Source of the DNA: Geothrix sp.
GTDB taxonomy: Bacteria; Acidobacteriota; Holophagae; Holophagales; Holophagaceae
Direction of reading: 5' to 3'
Assembly: GCF_030219325.1 (NCBI RefSeq)
Contig: NZ_CP126625.1
Location: 1,352,857 to 1,416,856, forward strand
DNA: 64,000 nucleotides
The notes under the pieces were generated by a model. The model searched no databases and was not told where the DNA came from. It saw nothing but the letters and a program-made list of their open reading frames with translations. A program made the position numbers and the translations under genes. This document shows, one piece after another, positions 35,111 to 44,534 of this stretch (positions are counted from its first letter, which is position 1; every line of letters begins with the position of its first letter).

Positions 35111-35761
35111 TCAGAACTGGTTCACGGGCGCGCCGCCGGAGGCCTCGCGGACCTCCAGGACGAGCCGCATCTTGGGATACTTGGTGTTCTGGAACTCCGC
35201 CTTGGTGTCCAGGATGGACACCAGCTTCCAGCGCTCCTTGAGCACGGTCCCCGAGGTCAAGGTGACGGGTTCTTCGCCCTTCATGAAGGCGCCCACGGCG
35301 CCGGACGGGGCCCCCTTGAAGAACCCGAGGTAGCGCAGGTCCTGGGGACGGCCCGCGTACTCCCGGGCCTCCTCTTCCTGCTTCCGCTTGGCCTCGAGCT
35401 CTTCGGCGGTGGGCTGCGGCGGAGGTGGCAACGGCTTCTGCGGAGGGGGGGGCGGAGGCGGGGCTTCGAACATGAAGAGGTCGCGCTGGACCTTCGCGGC
35501 GGGCGGCAGCTCGCCGGCCTTGCCCAGGGCGGCGAGGTCGGGAAGGCGACGCAGGCCCTGGAGCTGCCGCGGATCCAGGTTCGATCCGGTCCTGGCCGCG
35601 ACGGTCTTCCTCCCGCCCTTGGGTGAATCAGGGGAGAAGAAGGTGTAGAGGGCGTAGATCATGACAAGGGCGAAGGCCGCCAGCGCGATCTGGGTCCTGG
35701 GGTTGGCCCGCAGCTCCTGGCGCATGGCCTGGAAGTCGAAGTTCGAGGAGGCTGCGTTCAT
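35111..35761 (-). CDS. PilP-like inner-membrane alignment protein
   Basis: The 216-residue protein has one N-terminal membrane helix (QIALAAFALVMIYALYTFF), a long proline-rich linker (PPPPPPPQKPLPPPP) and a small C-terminal beta domain ending KYPKMRLVLEV. This matches PilP/GspC-type proteins that connect the inner-membrane complex to the secretin. PilP proper is a lipoprotein; this one has an anchor helix instead, more like GspC. It overlaps pilO by four bases. Confidence 0.7.
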   Translation of the reverse strand: MNAASSNFDFQAMRQELRANPRTQIALAAFALVMIYALYTFFSPDSPKGGRKTVAARTGSNLDPRQLQGLRRLPDLAALGKAGELPPAAKVQRDLFMFEAPPPPPPPQKPLPPPPQPTAEELEAKRKQEEEAREYAGRPQDLRYLGFFKGAPSGAVGAFMKGEEPVTLTSGTVLKERWKLVSILDTKAEFQNTKYPKMRLVLEVREASGGAPVNQF

Positions 35762-36339
35762 GCCTCGCCCTCCTCTCGTTCAGGCGCGCCGGCCTTGCGG
35801 AAGGCCCGGAGCACGATGTTGAGCCGGGCCCCTTCGGGGCTTTCCTCCAGCCGCCCGTCCCGCACGGCGAAGGGGAGGCCGGAGCCCTCGAGGTCGCGCA
35901 TGAAGGCCTTGTGGTTGGCGTAGACGCCCAAGGCGACGAACTCCACTTCGACCGCCTCGAGATCCGTGCCCTTGGCGCCTTCGCGGCTGGGCAGGCCGTA
36001 CTTCACGCTCTGCAGCCTCAGGCCATGCTTCTGGGCCATGGCATGAAGGGTCTTGCTGAGGCTCCACTGGAGCTCTCCGGCTGAGCCCTTGGGCAGGCGG
36101 CTCTCCAGGTCGGCCAGGGTGTCCTGGCCCCGGCGGATGCGATCCGCCAGCTGCTGGAGTTCCTGGAGCCGCTGCACCTGCTGATTCCGGCTGAGCTCCG
36201 CCTCCCGCTTGGCCCGCTGCTTCTGGGCCAGCTGCTGCGAGGCGTCCGGGAGGAGGAAGAAGGCCACGCCGAGGCCCGCCGCCATGCCCAGGATGCCGAG
36301 GGCCAAGCGGAGGCGGCTGGCGCGAAGGGGGCTGCTCAT
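35758..36339 (-). CDS. PilO-like protein
   Basis: The 193-residue protein has a membrane helix (ALGILGMAAGLGVAFFLLP), a coiled coil (KQRAKREAELSRNQQVQRLQELQQLADRI) and a C-terminal ferredoxin-like domain (VEVEFVALGVYANHKAFMRDLEGSGLPFAV). This is the PilO/GspM plan and the protein would pair with the PilN-like protein. It overlaps both neighbours by four bases. Confidence 0.75.
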   Translation of the reverse strand: MSSPLRASRLRLALGILGMAAGLGVAFFLLPDASQQLAQKQRAKREAELSRNQQVQRLQELQQLADRIRRGQDTLADLESRLPKGSAGELQWSLSKTLHAMAQKHGLRLQSVKYGLPSREGAKGTDLEAVEVEFVALGVYANHKAFMRDLEGSGLPFAVRDGRLEESPEGARLNIVLRAFRKAGAPEREEGEA

Positions 36340-37193
36340 TGGGGGACCCTCGGATCGGTCGGGCGCGCACGGGCGGGGCGTCGACGGCGGCTGCCCTGCT
36401 CGTCGTCGTCCGCGGGTGGCGGGACCGGCGCCGGCCGGGCCTGTACGCCCAGGGGCGCGGGCTTCACGGGCGCTGCAGGATGCGTGGGCGGGGGCGGGGC
36501 GATCGCGGGGCGCGCGGCTGCCGTGGCGATGGGCCGTCCGGGGACCGCGACCGGGGGGCGGACCGGGGTGCCCGCTTTGATCGGGGTGGCCGGTCCCTGC
36601 TTGATGGGCTTCACGCGGAAGGGGGGTGGCACCGCCGCGGCAGGCAGGCTGATCTCGAAGTCCCAGCCCCCGCCGACCCGCTCGACCTCCCGTTCCAGCA
36701 CGACCTGGGCGAAGACAGGGGTGATCCGCAGAGCCTCCACGAATTCAGCCTCCGCCTGCCGGGTACGCGCCTCGCCCTTGAGCTTTAGTACCACCTGCTG
36801 GGCACTGCTGCGGGCCCGCTGGATGCCCTTCAGCCGCATGTCGGGCACCATGCACTGCTCGAGCTCCGCCGTCAGCCGGGACCAGGGCAGGCTGCGCTCC
36901 TGGAGGATCCGCTCCGCGAGCTTCCACCGGGACTGCTCCCGGCTGGCGTCCATGTCCTGCAGTGAGGTCTGGAGCTGCTGCTCCTGCCGGCCCGCGCGCC
37001 GGGCCTCTTCGGTGAGGCTCACGGCGTCGCGCCCCGCCCGGTTCGCCTGGTGATAGGCGCGCCAGGTCATCCCGATGGCGGCCGCCAGGAAGAGCCCGCC
37101 GAGGCCCAGGGCGATCCAGCCCAGGAGCGCATGGCGCTGGCGCCACAGGCTGGGACGGGGGGCCAGGTTGAGGTGGAGGACCGGCACGGCCAT
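36336..37193 (-). CDS. PilN-like protein with proline-rich tail
   Basis: The 285-residue protein opens VLHLNLAPRPSLWRQRHALLGWIALGLGGLFLAAAIG: the N-terminal LNLxPR motif is the peptide by which PilN binds PilM, followed by the membrane helix and a coiled coil. The ferredoxin-like domain follows (VLKLKGEARTRQAEAEFVEAL). The last 90 residues are a Pro/Ala/Arg-rich tail that normal PilN lacks. Confidence 0.78.
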   Translation of the reverse strand: MAVPVLHLNLAPRPSLWRQRHALLGWIALGLGGLFLAAAIGMTWRAYHQANRAGRDAVSLTEEARRAGRQEQQLQTSLQDMDASREQSRWKLAERILQERSLPWSRLTAELEQCMVPDMRLKGIQRARSSAQQVVLKLKGEARTRQAEAEFVEALRITPVFAQVVLEREVERVGGGWDFEISLPAAAVPPPFRVKPIKQGPATPIKAGTPVRPPVAVPGRPIATAAARPAIAPPPPTHPAAPVKPAPLGVQARPAPVPPPADDDEQGSRRRRPARARPTDPRVPQ

Positions 37194-37924
37194 CAGCGCG
37201 CCTCCCCGAACACGGAGCGGTCATCCAGGATGCGCGTGGGCAGGCTGCTCTCGGGCCAGGCGGCGGCCCCCCAGACGTAGAGCTGCTGGGGGGTGCGGGA
37301 TTCCCGCTGGAGGAAGGCGGCGCTGGGGGCGATGCGCTCTTCGAGCCAGGCCTCCGGCGTCAGGGGCTCGGACCACTGGCGCAACAGGCAGAGGGTGCGT
37401 CCCCAGGCCACGAGGGTGCCGGCGTACCGCCCGGAGTCCATGGGGCTGAGGGAGAGCAGCATGCCGGGGAGGTCGAGCGAGGGGGCCAGCAGGTTGTAGA
37501 GGTGCAGCCACCGGGGGGTGAGGTTGTGGAGGTTGCGCTCAAGGCGCAGGCCCAGCTGGAGAAGGGTCTCCCGCAGCTCCTCGGGGATGCCGGAAGCCAG
37601 CCAGACGCCGGGATCGATTTCCATGGCCTGGACGAAGTGGGGAACCTCCAGGGCCAGGGCCTGCATGAAGCGCCAGCGGAAGAAGGCCTCCTGGGCCTCA
37701 GCCCCCTTGGGCAGCTCGGTCAAGTCGCGGAGCAGGATCGAGGGCGTCCAGAGGTCTTCCACGACCCAGCGCGTGGGTCCGAGGGGCAGGGCGGCCAGGG
37801 CCTGGGCCAGCTGATCGTCGGTGGGGGGCGCGCTCAGGGGACGCCGGTGGGTGCCTGCGACGACCCGGTGGGCTTCCAGCCAGAGCAGGGAGGCATCCGG
37901 TGGAGCCAGGAGGGGGAGTTTCAC
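37193..37924 (-). CDS. PilM-like actin-fold protein (divergent)
   Basis: The 243-residue protein starts at GTG 37924 (KLPLLAPPDASLLWLEAHR). It lies just upstream of pilN and is translationally coupled to it, and its length and strand pattern (RWVVEDLWTPSILLRDLTELPK, LHLYNLLAPSLDLPGMLLSLSP) suit a reduced PilM/GspL cytoplasmic domain. The typical PilM ATP-binding motifs are not clear, so identification rests mostly on gene order. Confidence 0.6.
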   Translation of the reverse strand: MKLPLLAPPDASLLWLEAHRVVAGTHRRPLSAPPTDDQLAQALAALPLGPTRWVVEDLWTPSILLRDLTELPKGAEAQEAFFRWRFMQALALEVPHFVQAMEIDPGVWLASGIPEELRETLLQLGLRLERNLHNLTPRWLHLYNLLAPSLDLPGMLLSLSPMDSGRYAGTLVAWGRTLCLLRQWSEPLTPEAWLEERIAPSAAFLQRESRTPQQLYVWGAAAWPESSLPTRILDDRSVFGEAR

Positions 37925-38181
37925 GATCGGTCCCCTGCCTCGGGGCGGCTTTTCCCGCATGCGATGCCGCCGGCTCCTGGCCGGTCAGGTGCCGCCAAGT
38001 CGCGCGGGGGGGCTGGAAAAGGCTGCACAGGTGACTCCTGACTGGCCTGGGGAAACCCGAGTCTACCGGGCTTCCGGCCGTTTCCCAAGGGGGCCATCCG
38101 CAAGCAGAGCTCGGTTCTTACGCGTCATGTGGAATGATGGGGGGAGATGTTCCCATCCGCCTGACCCGGAGCGCTGACAGC

Positions 38182-41100
38182 GTGCGCCTGATCTCCCTCG
38201 AACTCCATGGATTCAAGTCCTTCGCCGACGCCCAGAAGCTGAGCTTCCCGGGCGGGATGACGGCGGTGGTGGGGCCGAACGGCTGCGGCAAGTCGAACAT
38301 CTCCGACAGCCTGGCCTGGGTGCTGGGGGAGCAGCGGGCCTCCATGATGCGCGGCTCCGAGATGGCCGACGTGATCTTCGCGGGCACGGCCCAGCGACGT
38401 CCCATGGGCCTCTCCGAGGTGAAGCTGATCCTCGAGATGCCCGATCCCGCCCTGCCCGGGGCCTCGCGCGAGGTGGCCATCTCGCGCCGCCTCTACCGGG
38501 ACACCGGCAGCGAGTACCGCATCAACGGCCGCGAGGCCCGGCTCAAGGACGTCCAGGACCTGCTGCTCGACACGGGCATGGGCACGCGGGCCTACAGCTT
38601 CATCCAGCAGGGGCAGATCGACCTCATCCTGAGCAGCAAGCCGAAGGACCGGCGCCTGCTGCTGGAGGAGGCTGCCGGCATCACGCGCTACAAGCTTCGC
38701 CGCACCGATGCGGAGAAACGGCTCGAAGAGACCAAGGCCAACCTCCAGCGGCTCGATGACATCCTCTTCGAACTGAACAAGCAGATGGATTCGCTGCGGC
38801 GCCAGGCCTCACGGGCCCGCAAGGCCAAGGAGCTCGACGCGGAGATCAAGTCCACCCAGCGCATCCTCCTCGCCGGGAAGGCCGTGGAACTGGAGGCGGC
38901 CAAGCTCCGCATCCTCGACCAGCTGGACCAGACCGAGCGCCGCGTGGCGGAGCTCACGGCCCAGGTCTCCGAGAAGGCCTCCGAGGTCGAGGCCCTGCGA
39001 CTGTCCGTGGACGAGCAGCAGCAGGCCCAGGCCAAGCGGGCCAGCGCGATGCTGGCCCTGGATCAGCGCCTCCAGCTGGCGGACCAGGAACGGGGGTTCC
39101 AGGAGGAACGCCGGAGCGAGGCCGAGGGACAGCGGAGCCGCCTGCAGGAGCGCATCCAGGCCCTCTCCGACCGGCTGGCCGAATCCGGTGATTCCTTCTC
39201 GGCGCTGGAGGCCCTGCTGAAGGAGGCGTCGGATCGCCTCGCCAGTTGGGAGGCCCAGCTGGCCAAAGCCGAGGAGACCGTGGCCCTGGCCCAGGGCGCC
39301 CTCCGCCACATGGAAACGGAACTCCACGCCCTCCGGGAGCGCAAGGCCGAGAGCCAGAAGGAGGCCCTGGCCCGCCAGAAGCAGAGGCTGGCCTTCCAGA
39401 GCCAGATCGCCCAGCTCGAGGGGCGCCTCGATGCGCTGAACCACGAGGAATCCGTCCGCGCCCCGCGCCTGGAGAGCCTGCAGGCGGAAGCGACCCAGGT
39501 GAACCGCTCCCTGGAGGGGCATCTGGCCCAGCTGGCCCAGGCCGAGGAGGCCGCCTTCGACCAGCGCCGGCGCACCGAGGCCCTGGAGGAGGCCCAGCGG
39601 ACGCTGGCCCAGGACCACCATCGCGCTGAGGCGGAACTGGATGCCGCCGAGCGGCGCCTCCGCCAGATCTCCGACCTGCTCGCCCAGAGCTTCGGTGACG
39701 AGGAACTGCGCAAGGGGCTCACCTGGCTGCGCGAGCAGGGAGTCCGCCCCAACGCCCTGGTGGAGCTGCTGACCGTGGACGAGGCCCTGCGGCCGGACCT
39801 GGAGCGGCTGCTCGGGGTGTGGCTCCAGGCCCTTTCCGCCGACCCGGAACTGGCGCTCCGGGCCGCAGAAGCTCCGGGCCACCTGCTGCTGGCCCTGGAA
39901 GGCGAGGTGCCCGTGCCACCCACGCCGGCTGATTGCGAGCCGTTGCGGAACCACGTGCGCTGGACCTCCACCGACCGGCCGCTCCAGGCCCTCCTGGACC
40001 GCTCGTTCCGGTGTGCCGACGAGGCCCTGCCCCAGCTCGCGGTCCTGCACCCGGATCTGGCCTTCGTCTCCCCGGGCTTCATCCGGCTGCCCTTCGGCCC
40101 CCTGCAGCTGGGCATCTCCGCGCCCGCCGCCTCTCCCATCAAGCTGCGGGCCGAGCAGGAGGAGGCCAGGGCCACCCGCGAGGCGCTGCTGGATCGGCTG
40201 GAGGAGCTGGAGGCCCAGCGCGGACGCGGCGGCGACGATGCCCGGGCCGCGAGGGCGCGGTCCCTGGAGATCGACGAGGACCTCCGCTCCCTCCGCCGGC
40301 GGGCGGACAGCCTCAAATCCCAGCAGACATCGCTCGCGGCGCAGCTGTCGGAGATCCGCGCTGCGAGCGAGCGGGCCGACGCCCTCTGGGAGCAGATCGA
40401 AACGGAGATCAAGCGGCTGCAGGGCCTGCTGCGCGAATTGGATGAGCATCCCGAGGAGGCCGGTGATGTGGCCCTGGACCAGGCCGTCCTGGAGGCCGAG
40501 AACCAGGTCCGCGAGGCCCGCCAGCGCCTGGACGAGCGCCGCGAGGAGCGCCTGGAGGCCGCGCGGGGGCGCGATGCTGCGTGGGCCGAGCGGGACGGCC
40601 ATGAGCGCCATCTCCAGCTGGCCCAGCGGGGCCGCTTCGACCTGGAGGCCGAACGGCAGCGGCTGGGGGGCGAAGCCACCGAGCAGGCGGAACGCATGGA
40701 GGCCTGCCAGCGGCGCCTCGCCGAACTGGAATCGGAAGCCCAGGTCCTGCTGCTGGAGCGGGAGGGCGTGCAGACCCAGGCCCGCGAGGCCCAGCCCCGG
40801 CTCGAGCTGGATCAGGAGACCCTGCGGGTCCAGGAGCGCTCGGCCCGTGAATTCCAGGAGGCCCTGGAGAACGCCCGCGCCCAGCACCAGGAGGTGCTCC
40901 TCCACGGCGCGCAGGTGCAGGGCAGCCAGGAGGCCCTGGCCAAGGAAGTGGAGCTCGCACTGGGGCTGGAGGTGCCCGCCTTCCTGAACGGGCTCAGCGA
41001 GCCGGAGCGGGAGGCTTGGGAAGAGGGCGAGTTGGTCCACCAGACGCGCCTGAATGAGCTGCAGGGTCGGCGCATGGATCTGGGGGGCGTGAATCCCCTG

Positions 41101-41691
41101 GCCATCCAGGAGCTCGAGGAGGCCGAGACGCGCATGGCCTTCATGAATGAGCAGCGTGCCGACGTCACGGCGGCCATCGGCAACCTCGAGGCCACCATCC
41201 AGGAGATCAACGCCACCAGCGAGGAGCGGTTCCGCGAGGCCTTCGATTTCGTGAACAGCCGCTTCCAGGAGGTCTTCCGGGAGGCCTTCGGCGGCGGCAG
41301 CGCCCACCTCAGCCTCGAGGATCCCAAGAACCTGCTGGAGTGCGGCATCGAGATCACCGCCCAGCCGCCCGGCAAGACCGCCAAGGCCCTGACCCTGCTG
41401 AGCGGCGGCGAGAAGGCGCTCACCGCCATCTCCCTGCTCTTCGCCATCTTCCACTTCAAGCCCAGCCCCTTCTGCGTGCTGGACGAGGTGGACGCGCCGC
41501 TGGACGAGGCGAACGTGGGCCGCTTCGCCGCCATGGTGCAGAAGATGAAGGCCGACACCCAGTTCATCGTCATCACCCACCAGAAGCCGACCATGGTCGC
41601 GGCCGATACCCTCTACGGCGTCACCATGGAGGAAGCCGGTTGCTCACGCCTGGTGAGCGTCCAATTGCGGGAAGCGGAAGCCCTGGTTTGA
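38182..41691 (+). CDS. smc: Chromosome segregation protein SMC
   Basis: The 1169-residue protein has Walker A (AVVGPNGCGKSNISDSLAWVLGEQ), two long coiled-coil arms around a hinge in the middle (LREQGVRPNALVEL...), the ABC signature LLSGGEKALTAISLLFAIF and Walker B FCVLDEVDAPLDEANVGRF. It compacts and separates chromosomes with ScpA/B, which are not in the window. The GTG at 38182 (RLISLELHGFKSF) matches the family start and has GGAG upstream; an ATG at 38134 would add 16 untypical residues. Confidence 0.95.
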   Translation: MRLISLELHGFKSFADAQKLSFPGGMTAVVGPNGCGKSNISDSLAWVLGEQRASMMRGSEMADVIFAGTAQRRPMGLSEVKLILEMPDPALPGASREVAISRRLYRDTGSEYRINGREARLKDVQDLLLDTGMGTRAYSFIQQGQIDLILSSKPKDRRLLLEEAAGITRYKLRRTDAEKRLEETKANLQRLDDILFELNKQMDSLRRQASRARKAKELDAEIKSTQRILLAGKAVELEAAKLRILDQLDQTERRVAELTAQVSEKASEVEALRLSVDEQQQAQAKRASAMLALDQRLQLADQERGFQEERRSEAEGQRSRLQERIQALSDRLAESGDSFSALEALLKEASDRLASWEAQLAKAEETVALAQGALRHMETELHALRERKAESQKEALARQKQRLAFQSQIAQLEGRLDALNHEESVRAPRLESLQAEATQVNRSLEGHLAQLAQAEEAAFDQRRRTEALEEAQRTLAQDHHRAEAELDAAERRLRQISDLLAQSFGDEELRKGLTWLREQGVRPNALVELLTVDEALRPDLERLLGVWLQALSADPELALRAAEAPGHLLLALEGEVPVPPTPADCEPLRNHVRWTSTDRPLQALLDRSFRCADEALPQLAVLHPDLAFVSPGFIRLPFGPLQLGISAPAASPIKLRAEQEEARATREALLDRLEELEAQRGRGGDDARAARARSLEIDEDLRSLRRRADSLKSQQTSLAAQLSEIRAASERADALWEQIETEIKRLQGLLRELDEHPEEAGDVALDQAVLEAENQVREARQRLDERREERLEAARGRDAAWAERDGHERHLQLAQRGRFDLEAERQRLGGEATEQAERMEACQRRLAELESEAQVLLLEREGVQTQAREAQPRLELDQETLRVQERSAREFQEALENARAQHQEVLLHGAQVQGSQEALAKEVELALGLEVPAFLNGLSEPEREAWEEGELVHQTRLNELQGRRMDLGGVNPLAIQELEEAETRMAFMNEQRADVTAAIGNLEATIQEINATSEERFREAFDFVNSRFQEVFREAFGGGSAHLSLEDPKNLLECGIEITAQPPGKTAKALTLLSGGEKALTAISLLFAIFHFKPSPFCVLDEVDAPLDEANVGRFAAMVQKMKADTQFIVITHQKPTMVAADTLYGVTMEEAGCSRLVSVQLREAEALV

Positions 41692-42040
41692 AGGCGGTCC
41701 GGCCGTATAGTCGGTGTAACTAAAAAGGGTTGACAGGCTGGTTTTCGCCTCTTCCCCCAAGGGGTCCAAGGCCTTTTTCGTGTCAATGCGAAAGAAAGCG
41801 GAAAATGTGGAAAACCCCGAAGTCCGGCCATTCGGCAGATTCTGCTGGCGTCGTCAATTTAAAGATTGATATTAAACGATTAACATTGATGGGAATTTAC
41901 CCTGCTTATGTTAGGAAATCTGTATCCGGACAGGGTTTAGCACCGGTCCAGGGGGTCAATCCGCAGGCTTTTCCACAGGGACTTTTGCCCTCAGCGTAAC
42001 TGGCTGGAAACGCTCAGGTGACGAATCTGTGACCGGAGGA
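41692..42040. other. AT-rich gap with two DnaA-box-like sites
   Basis: TTTTCCACA occurs in opposite orientation at 41806-41814 and 41969-41977 (one mismatch from TTATCCACA). Between them lies an AT-rich stretch (about 41858-41900, TTAAAGATTGATATTAAACG). No gene is visible. It could be a replication-origin-like or regulatory region; dnaA itself is not nearby. Confidence 0.35.
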
Positions 42041-43579
42041 TCAGACTTCAGATTCGGCCAGGAACCCCGGTCGCAGCCACTCGCGGATGGTGTCGTCGTC
42101 GATGCCGAGATTCGCGAGGTGCTCAGTGGCCATCTTCAGGCTCTGGTCCTCGTCGCGGCAGATGAGAAGGCGCTGTTTCCAGGCCTCGGTCGCCCGGGCC
42201 CGCAGGCTGGGCTCGCCGCCATTCATCCGCTTCTCGAGGACGAAGCCGAGGTTGTTGGCGGCTTTGCGATGGTGCGGCTCGAGGGCGAGGGCCTTCTCGT
42301 AGGCCTCGGTGGCCTCCTGCCAGCGGTTGGTGACCTCGAGGGCGACGCCCCTGGCGTTCCAGACGTCGGCGTCCTGGGGGGCCAGGGCCATGGCCTGCTC
42401 GACCATGCTCATCTGGTCTTCGCGCCGGTTGGCGAAGCGGTACACCTCGGAGAGGCCCAGGTAGGCGCTGTATTCGCCGGGATCCAGCTCCAGGGCCTGG
42501 AGGAAGGCCTGCTCGGCGGCGGTGCCCTGGTGGGTCTCCACGAGGACGTAGCCGAGCTGGACCTGGAGGTCCGCGGCATCGGGCTCGCGCATCAGGGCTT
42601 CGCGGTAGCAGCGCAGGGCATCGTCCCAGCGGCACTCTTCGCGGGCCATGTCACCCAGGGCCGCCCAGGGATTCGCAGCATCGGGATCGGTTTCGGCGGC
42701 AAGGCTGAAGTAGGACAGCGCGCCGTCCCGATCGCCCATATCCCGCTTGAGTTCACCCAGCAGGGCCTGCGCCTCGGCCAGCACCGGGGCGGGGGGCGCC
42801 AGCAGCATGAGCGTGTGGAGCTGGCCCTGGGCCAGTTCCAGGTGGCCCTGCTCGCTGAAGATCTCGGCGAGGATGAAGTAGCTGGTGGGATCGCAGACGT
42901 GGAGGCTGCGGGCCCGCTGGATGCAGCGCAGGCCCTCCGCGAGTTCTCCGCGCTTCAGGAGCAGCTCGCCCAGGGCGTGCCAGCCCCAGTAGTAGGTCTC
43001 TTCGGCGTGGAGGGCCGCCATGAGCTGGGCTTCCGCACCGCAGAGGTCCCCCAGCTGCTCCATGGCGATGGCCAGCAGGCGCAGGGTGCGCGGGTCCTTC
43101 GGGTTGAGGCTGAGGGCCTTCAGCAGCCAGGCCTTCGCGTCGGAAGGCTGGTTCAGGTGCAGCTGCACGAGGCCCGCCAGCTCCAGGGCCTTCGGATCCT
43201 GGCCGTTCAGGGCCAGGGCCTGCTGCAGCGTGAGCTCCGCCCCGTCGAGATCCTGCATGAGGAGCCGCAGGTAGCCCAGGTTGCGGAGATGACCTCCCGT
43301 GGCGGGGTGCTCATCGCGGAGGGACTCCAGCTGCCCCATCAGCTCCAGGCCCTCCTCGTCTCCCGTGTGGTTGCTGAAGCAGAGCAGGCGTTCGAACCAG
43401 GCCTCGGCGTTCGAGCGGTCCTCGGCCAGCAGCTGGTCCAGGACCTCCCGGGCCTCCTCGTGGCGGGCGCGGACGTTGTAGGCGCGGGCCAGGGCCAGGC
43501 GGCCTTCGAAGGTGGTACTGGCGGCGGTCTTGAGCGCCGTCAGGCCGGGGTCCAGCAGCTTGAGCCAGGGGCGTGCCAT
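42041..43579 (-). CDS. Tetratricopeptide-repeat protein
   Basis: The 512-residue cytoplasmic protein consists almost wholly of TPR units, about a dozen 34-residue repeats with the W-LG-A-Y-P pattern, for example GYVLVETHQGTAAEQAFLQALELDPG and GVALEVTNRWQEATEAYEKAL. Such proteins are scaffolds for protein complexes; no enzymatic domain is attached. The ATG at 43579 (MARPWLKLLDPG) starts the repeat body. Partner unknown. Confidence 0.88.
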   Translation of the reverse strand: MARPWLKLLDPGLTALKTAASTTFEGRLALARAYNVRARHEEAREVLDQLLAEDRSNAEAWFERLLCFSNHTGDEEGLELMGQLESLRDEHPATGGHLRNLGYLRLLMQDLDGAELTLQQALALNGQDPKALELAGLVQLHLNQPSDAKAWLLKALSLNPKDPRTLRLLAIAMEQLGDLCGAEAQLMAALHAEETYYWGWHALGELLLKRGELAEGLRCIQRARSLHVCDPTSYFILAEIFSEQGHLELAQGQLHTLMLLAPPAPVLAEAQALLGELKRDMGDRDGALSYFSLAAETDPDAANPWAALGDMAREECRWDDALRCYREALMREPDAADLQVQLGYVLVETHQGTAAEQAFLQALELDPGEYSAYLGLSEVYRFANRREDQMSMVEQAMALAPQDADVWNARGVALEVTNRWQEATEAYEKALALEPHHRKAANNLGFVLEKRMNGGEPSLRARATEAWKQRLLICRDEDQSLKMATEHLANLGIDDDTIREWLRPGFLAESEV

Positions 43580-43607
43580 GGGATGCCTCGTGAGGGAGTC
43601 CAGGGTA

Positions 43608-44534
43608 TCACCCAAGGGCGGCGGCGAGTCCGTCGCATAGCAGGCCGGCCATCGCCGCGCGCGTTTCCACGGTGGCGGATCCGAGGTGGGGCAGGAGCAC
43701 GGCGCGGGGCGCCTGCAGCCAGCGAGGGTTGACTTCCGGTTCCCTGTCGTAGACATCCAGCCCCACGCCGCCGAGCCGTCCCGCCCCCAGCAGATCGATG
43801 GCGGCGTGCTCATCCAGGATGCCGCCGCGGGCGGTGTTGATGATCACGGCTCCATCCGGCAGCCGCTCCAGGGCCGCGCGATCCAGCAGGCCGCGGGTCT
43901 GATCCGTCAGGGGGCAGTGGAGGGAGACCACGGCGCTGCGGGACAGCAGGTCGGGCAGGATCATGCGCGGGGCGCGGCCGGGGCCGAAGTCCACGTCGCC
44001 TCCCTGGCCATCGCGGTCCCAGAAGACCGGGGCCATGCCCAGCGCCCAGGTGCGCCGCGCGAAGGCCTGGCCGATGGGGCCGCTGCCGAGGATGCCGCAG
44101 GTCTTGCCGGCAAGGCCGGTGCCCAGGAGCTGGTCCGGCGCCCAGCCCTTCCATGCGCCGGAGCGCACCAGGGCTTCGCCCTCGGCCACGCGCCGGGTCA
44201 GGGCCAGCAGCAGCGCCAAGGCCGTGTCGGCGGTGGCGTCCGTCAGCACGCCGGGGGTGTTCACCACTGTGATGCCGCGGGCCTGGCAGGCTTTCAGGGG
44301 CAGGTGGTTCACGCCCACGGAGTAGGTGCCGAGGGCCTTCAGGTTCGGCGCGGCGTCCAGATCCGCCTCGGTGATGGGCTCGGACACCATGGCCACCAGC
44401 ACCTCGGTCTCACTCAGGGCCGTGGTCCATTCCGCCGAGCGGAAGGGGGCCAGGAGCAGGTCCGGGAACCGCGCGCCGAGGTCGGCCAGGGCCGGGCCCA
44501 CGAGGGGGGAGGTGGCGAGAATGCGGACGCTCAT
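43608..44534 (-). CDS. D-2-hydroxyacid dehydrogenase (glyoxylate/hydroxypyruvate reductase-like)
   Basis: The 308-residue protein has the NAD(P) loop ILGSGPIGQAFARR and the catalytic triad context: Arg in INTARGGILDE, Glu in YDREPEVNP and His in LLPHLGSAT. It most resembles glyoxylate/hydroxypyruvate reductases (GhrB) but substrate cannot be fixed from sequence. It overlaps the ruvA stop by four bases. Confidence 0.88.
   Translation of the reverse strand: MSVRILATSPLVGPALADLGARFPDLLLAPFRSAEWTTALSETEVLVAMVSEPITEADLDAAPNLKALGTYSVGVNHLPLKACQARGITVVNTPGVLTDATADTALALLLALTRRVAEGEALVRSGAWKGWAPDQLLGTGLAGKTCGILGSGPIGQAFARRTWALGMAPVFWDRDGQGGDVDFGPGRAPRMILPDLLSRSAVVSLHCPLTDQTRGLLDRAALERLPDGAVIINTARGGILDEHAAIDLLGAGRLGGVGLDVYDREPEVNPRWLQAPRAVLLPHLGSATVETRAAMAGLLCDGLAAALG

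Noticed and set aside
42029-43732. 567-codon plus-strand frame opposite the TPR gene
   Set aside because: Composition typical of an antisense frame; the minus strand encodes well-formed TPR units.
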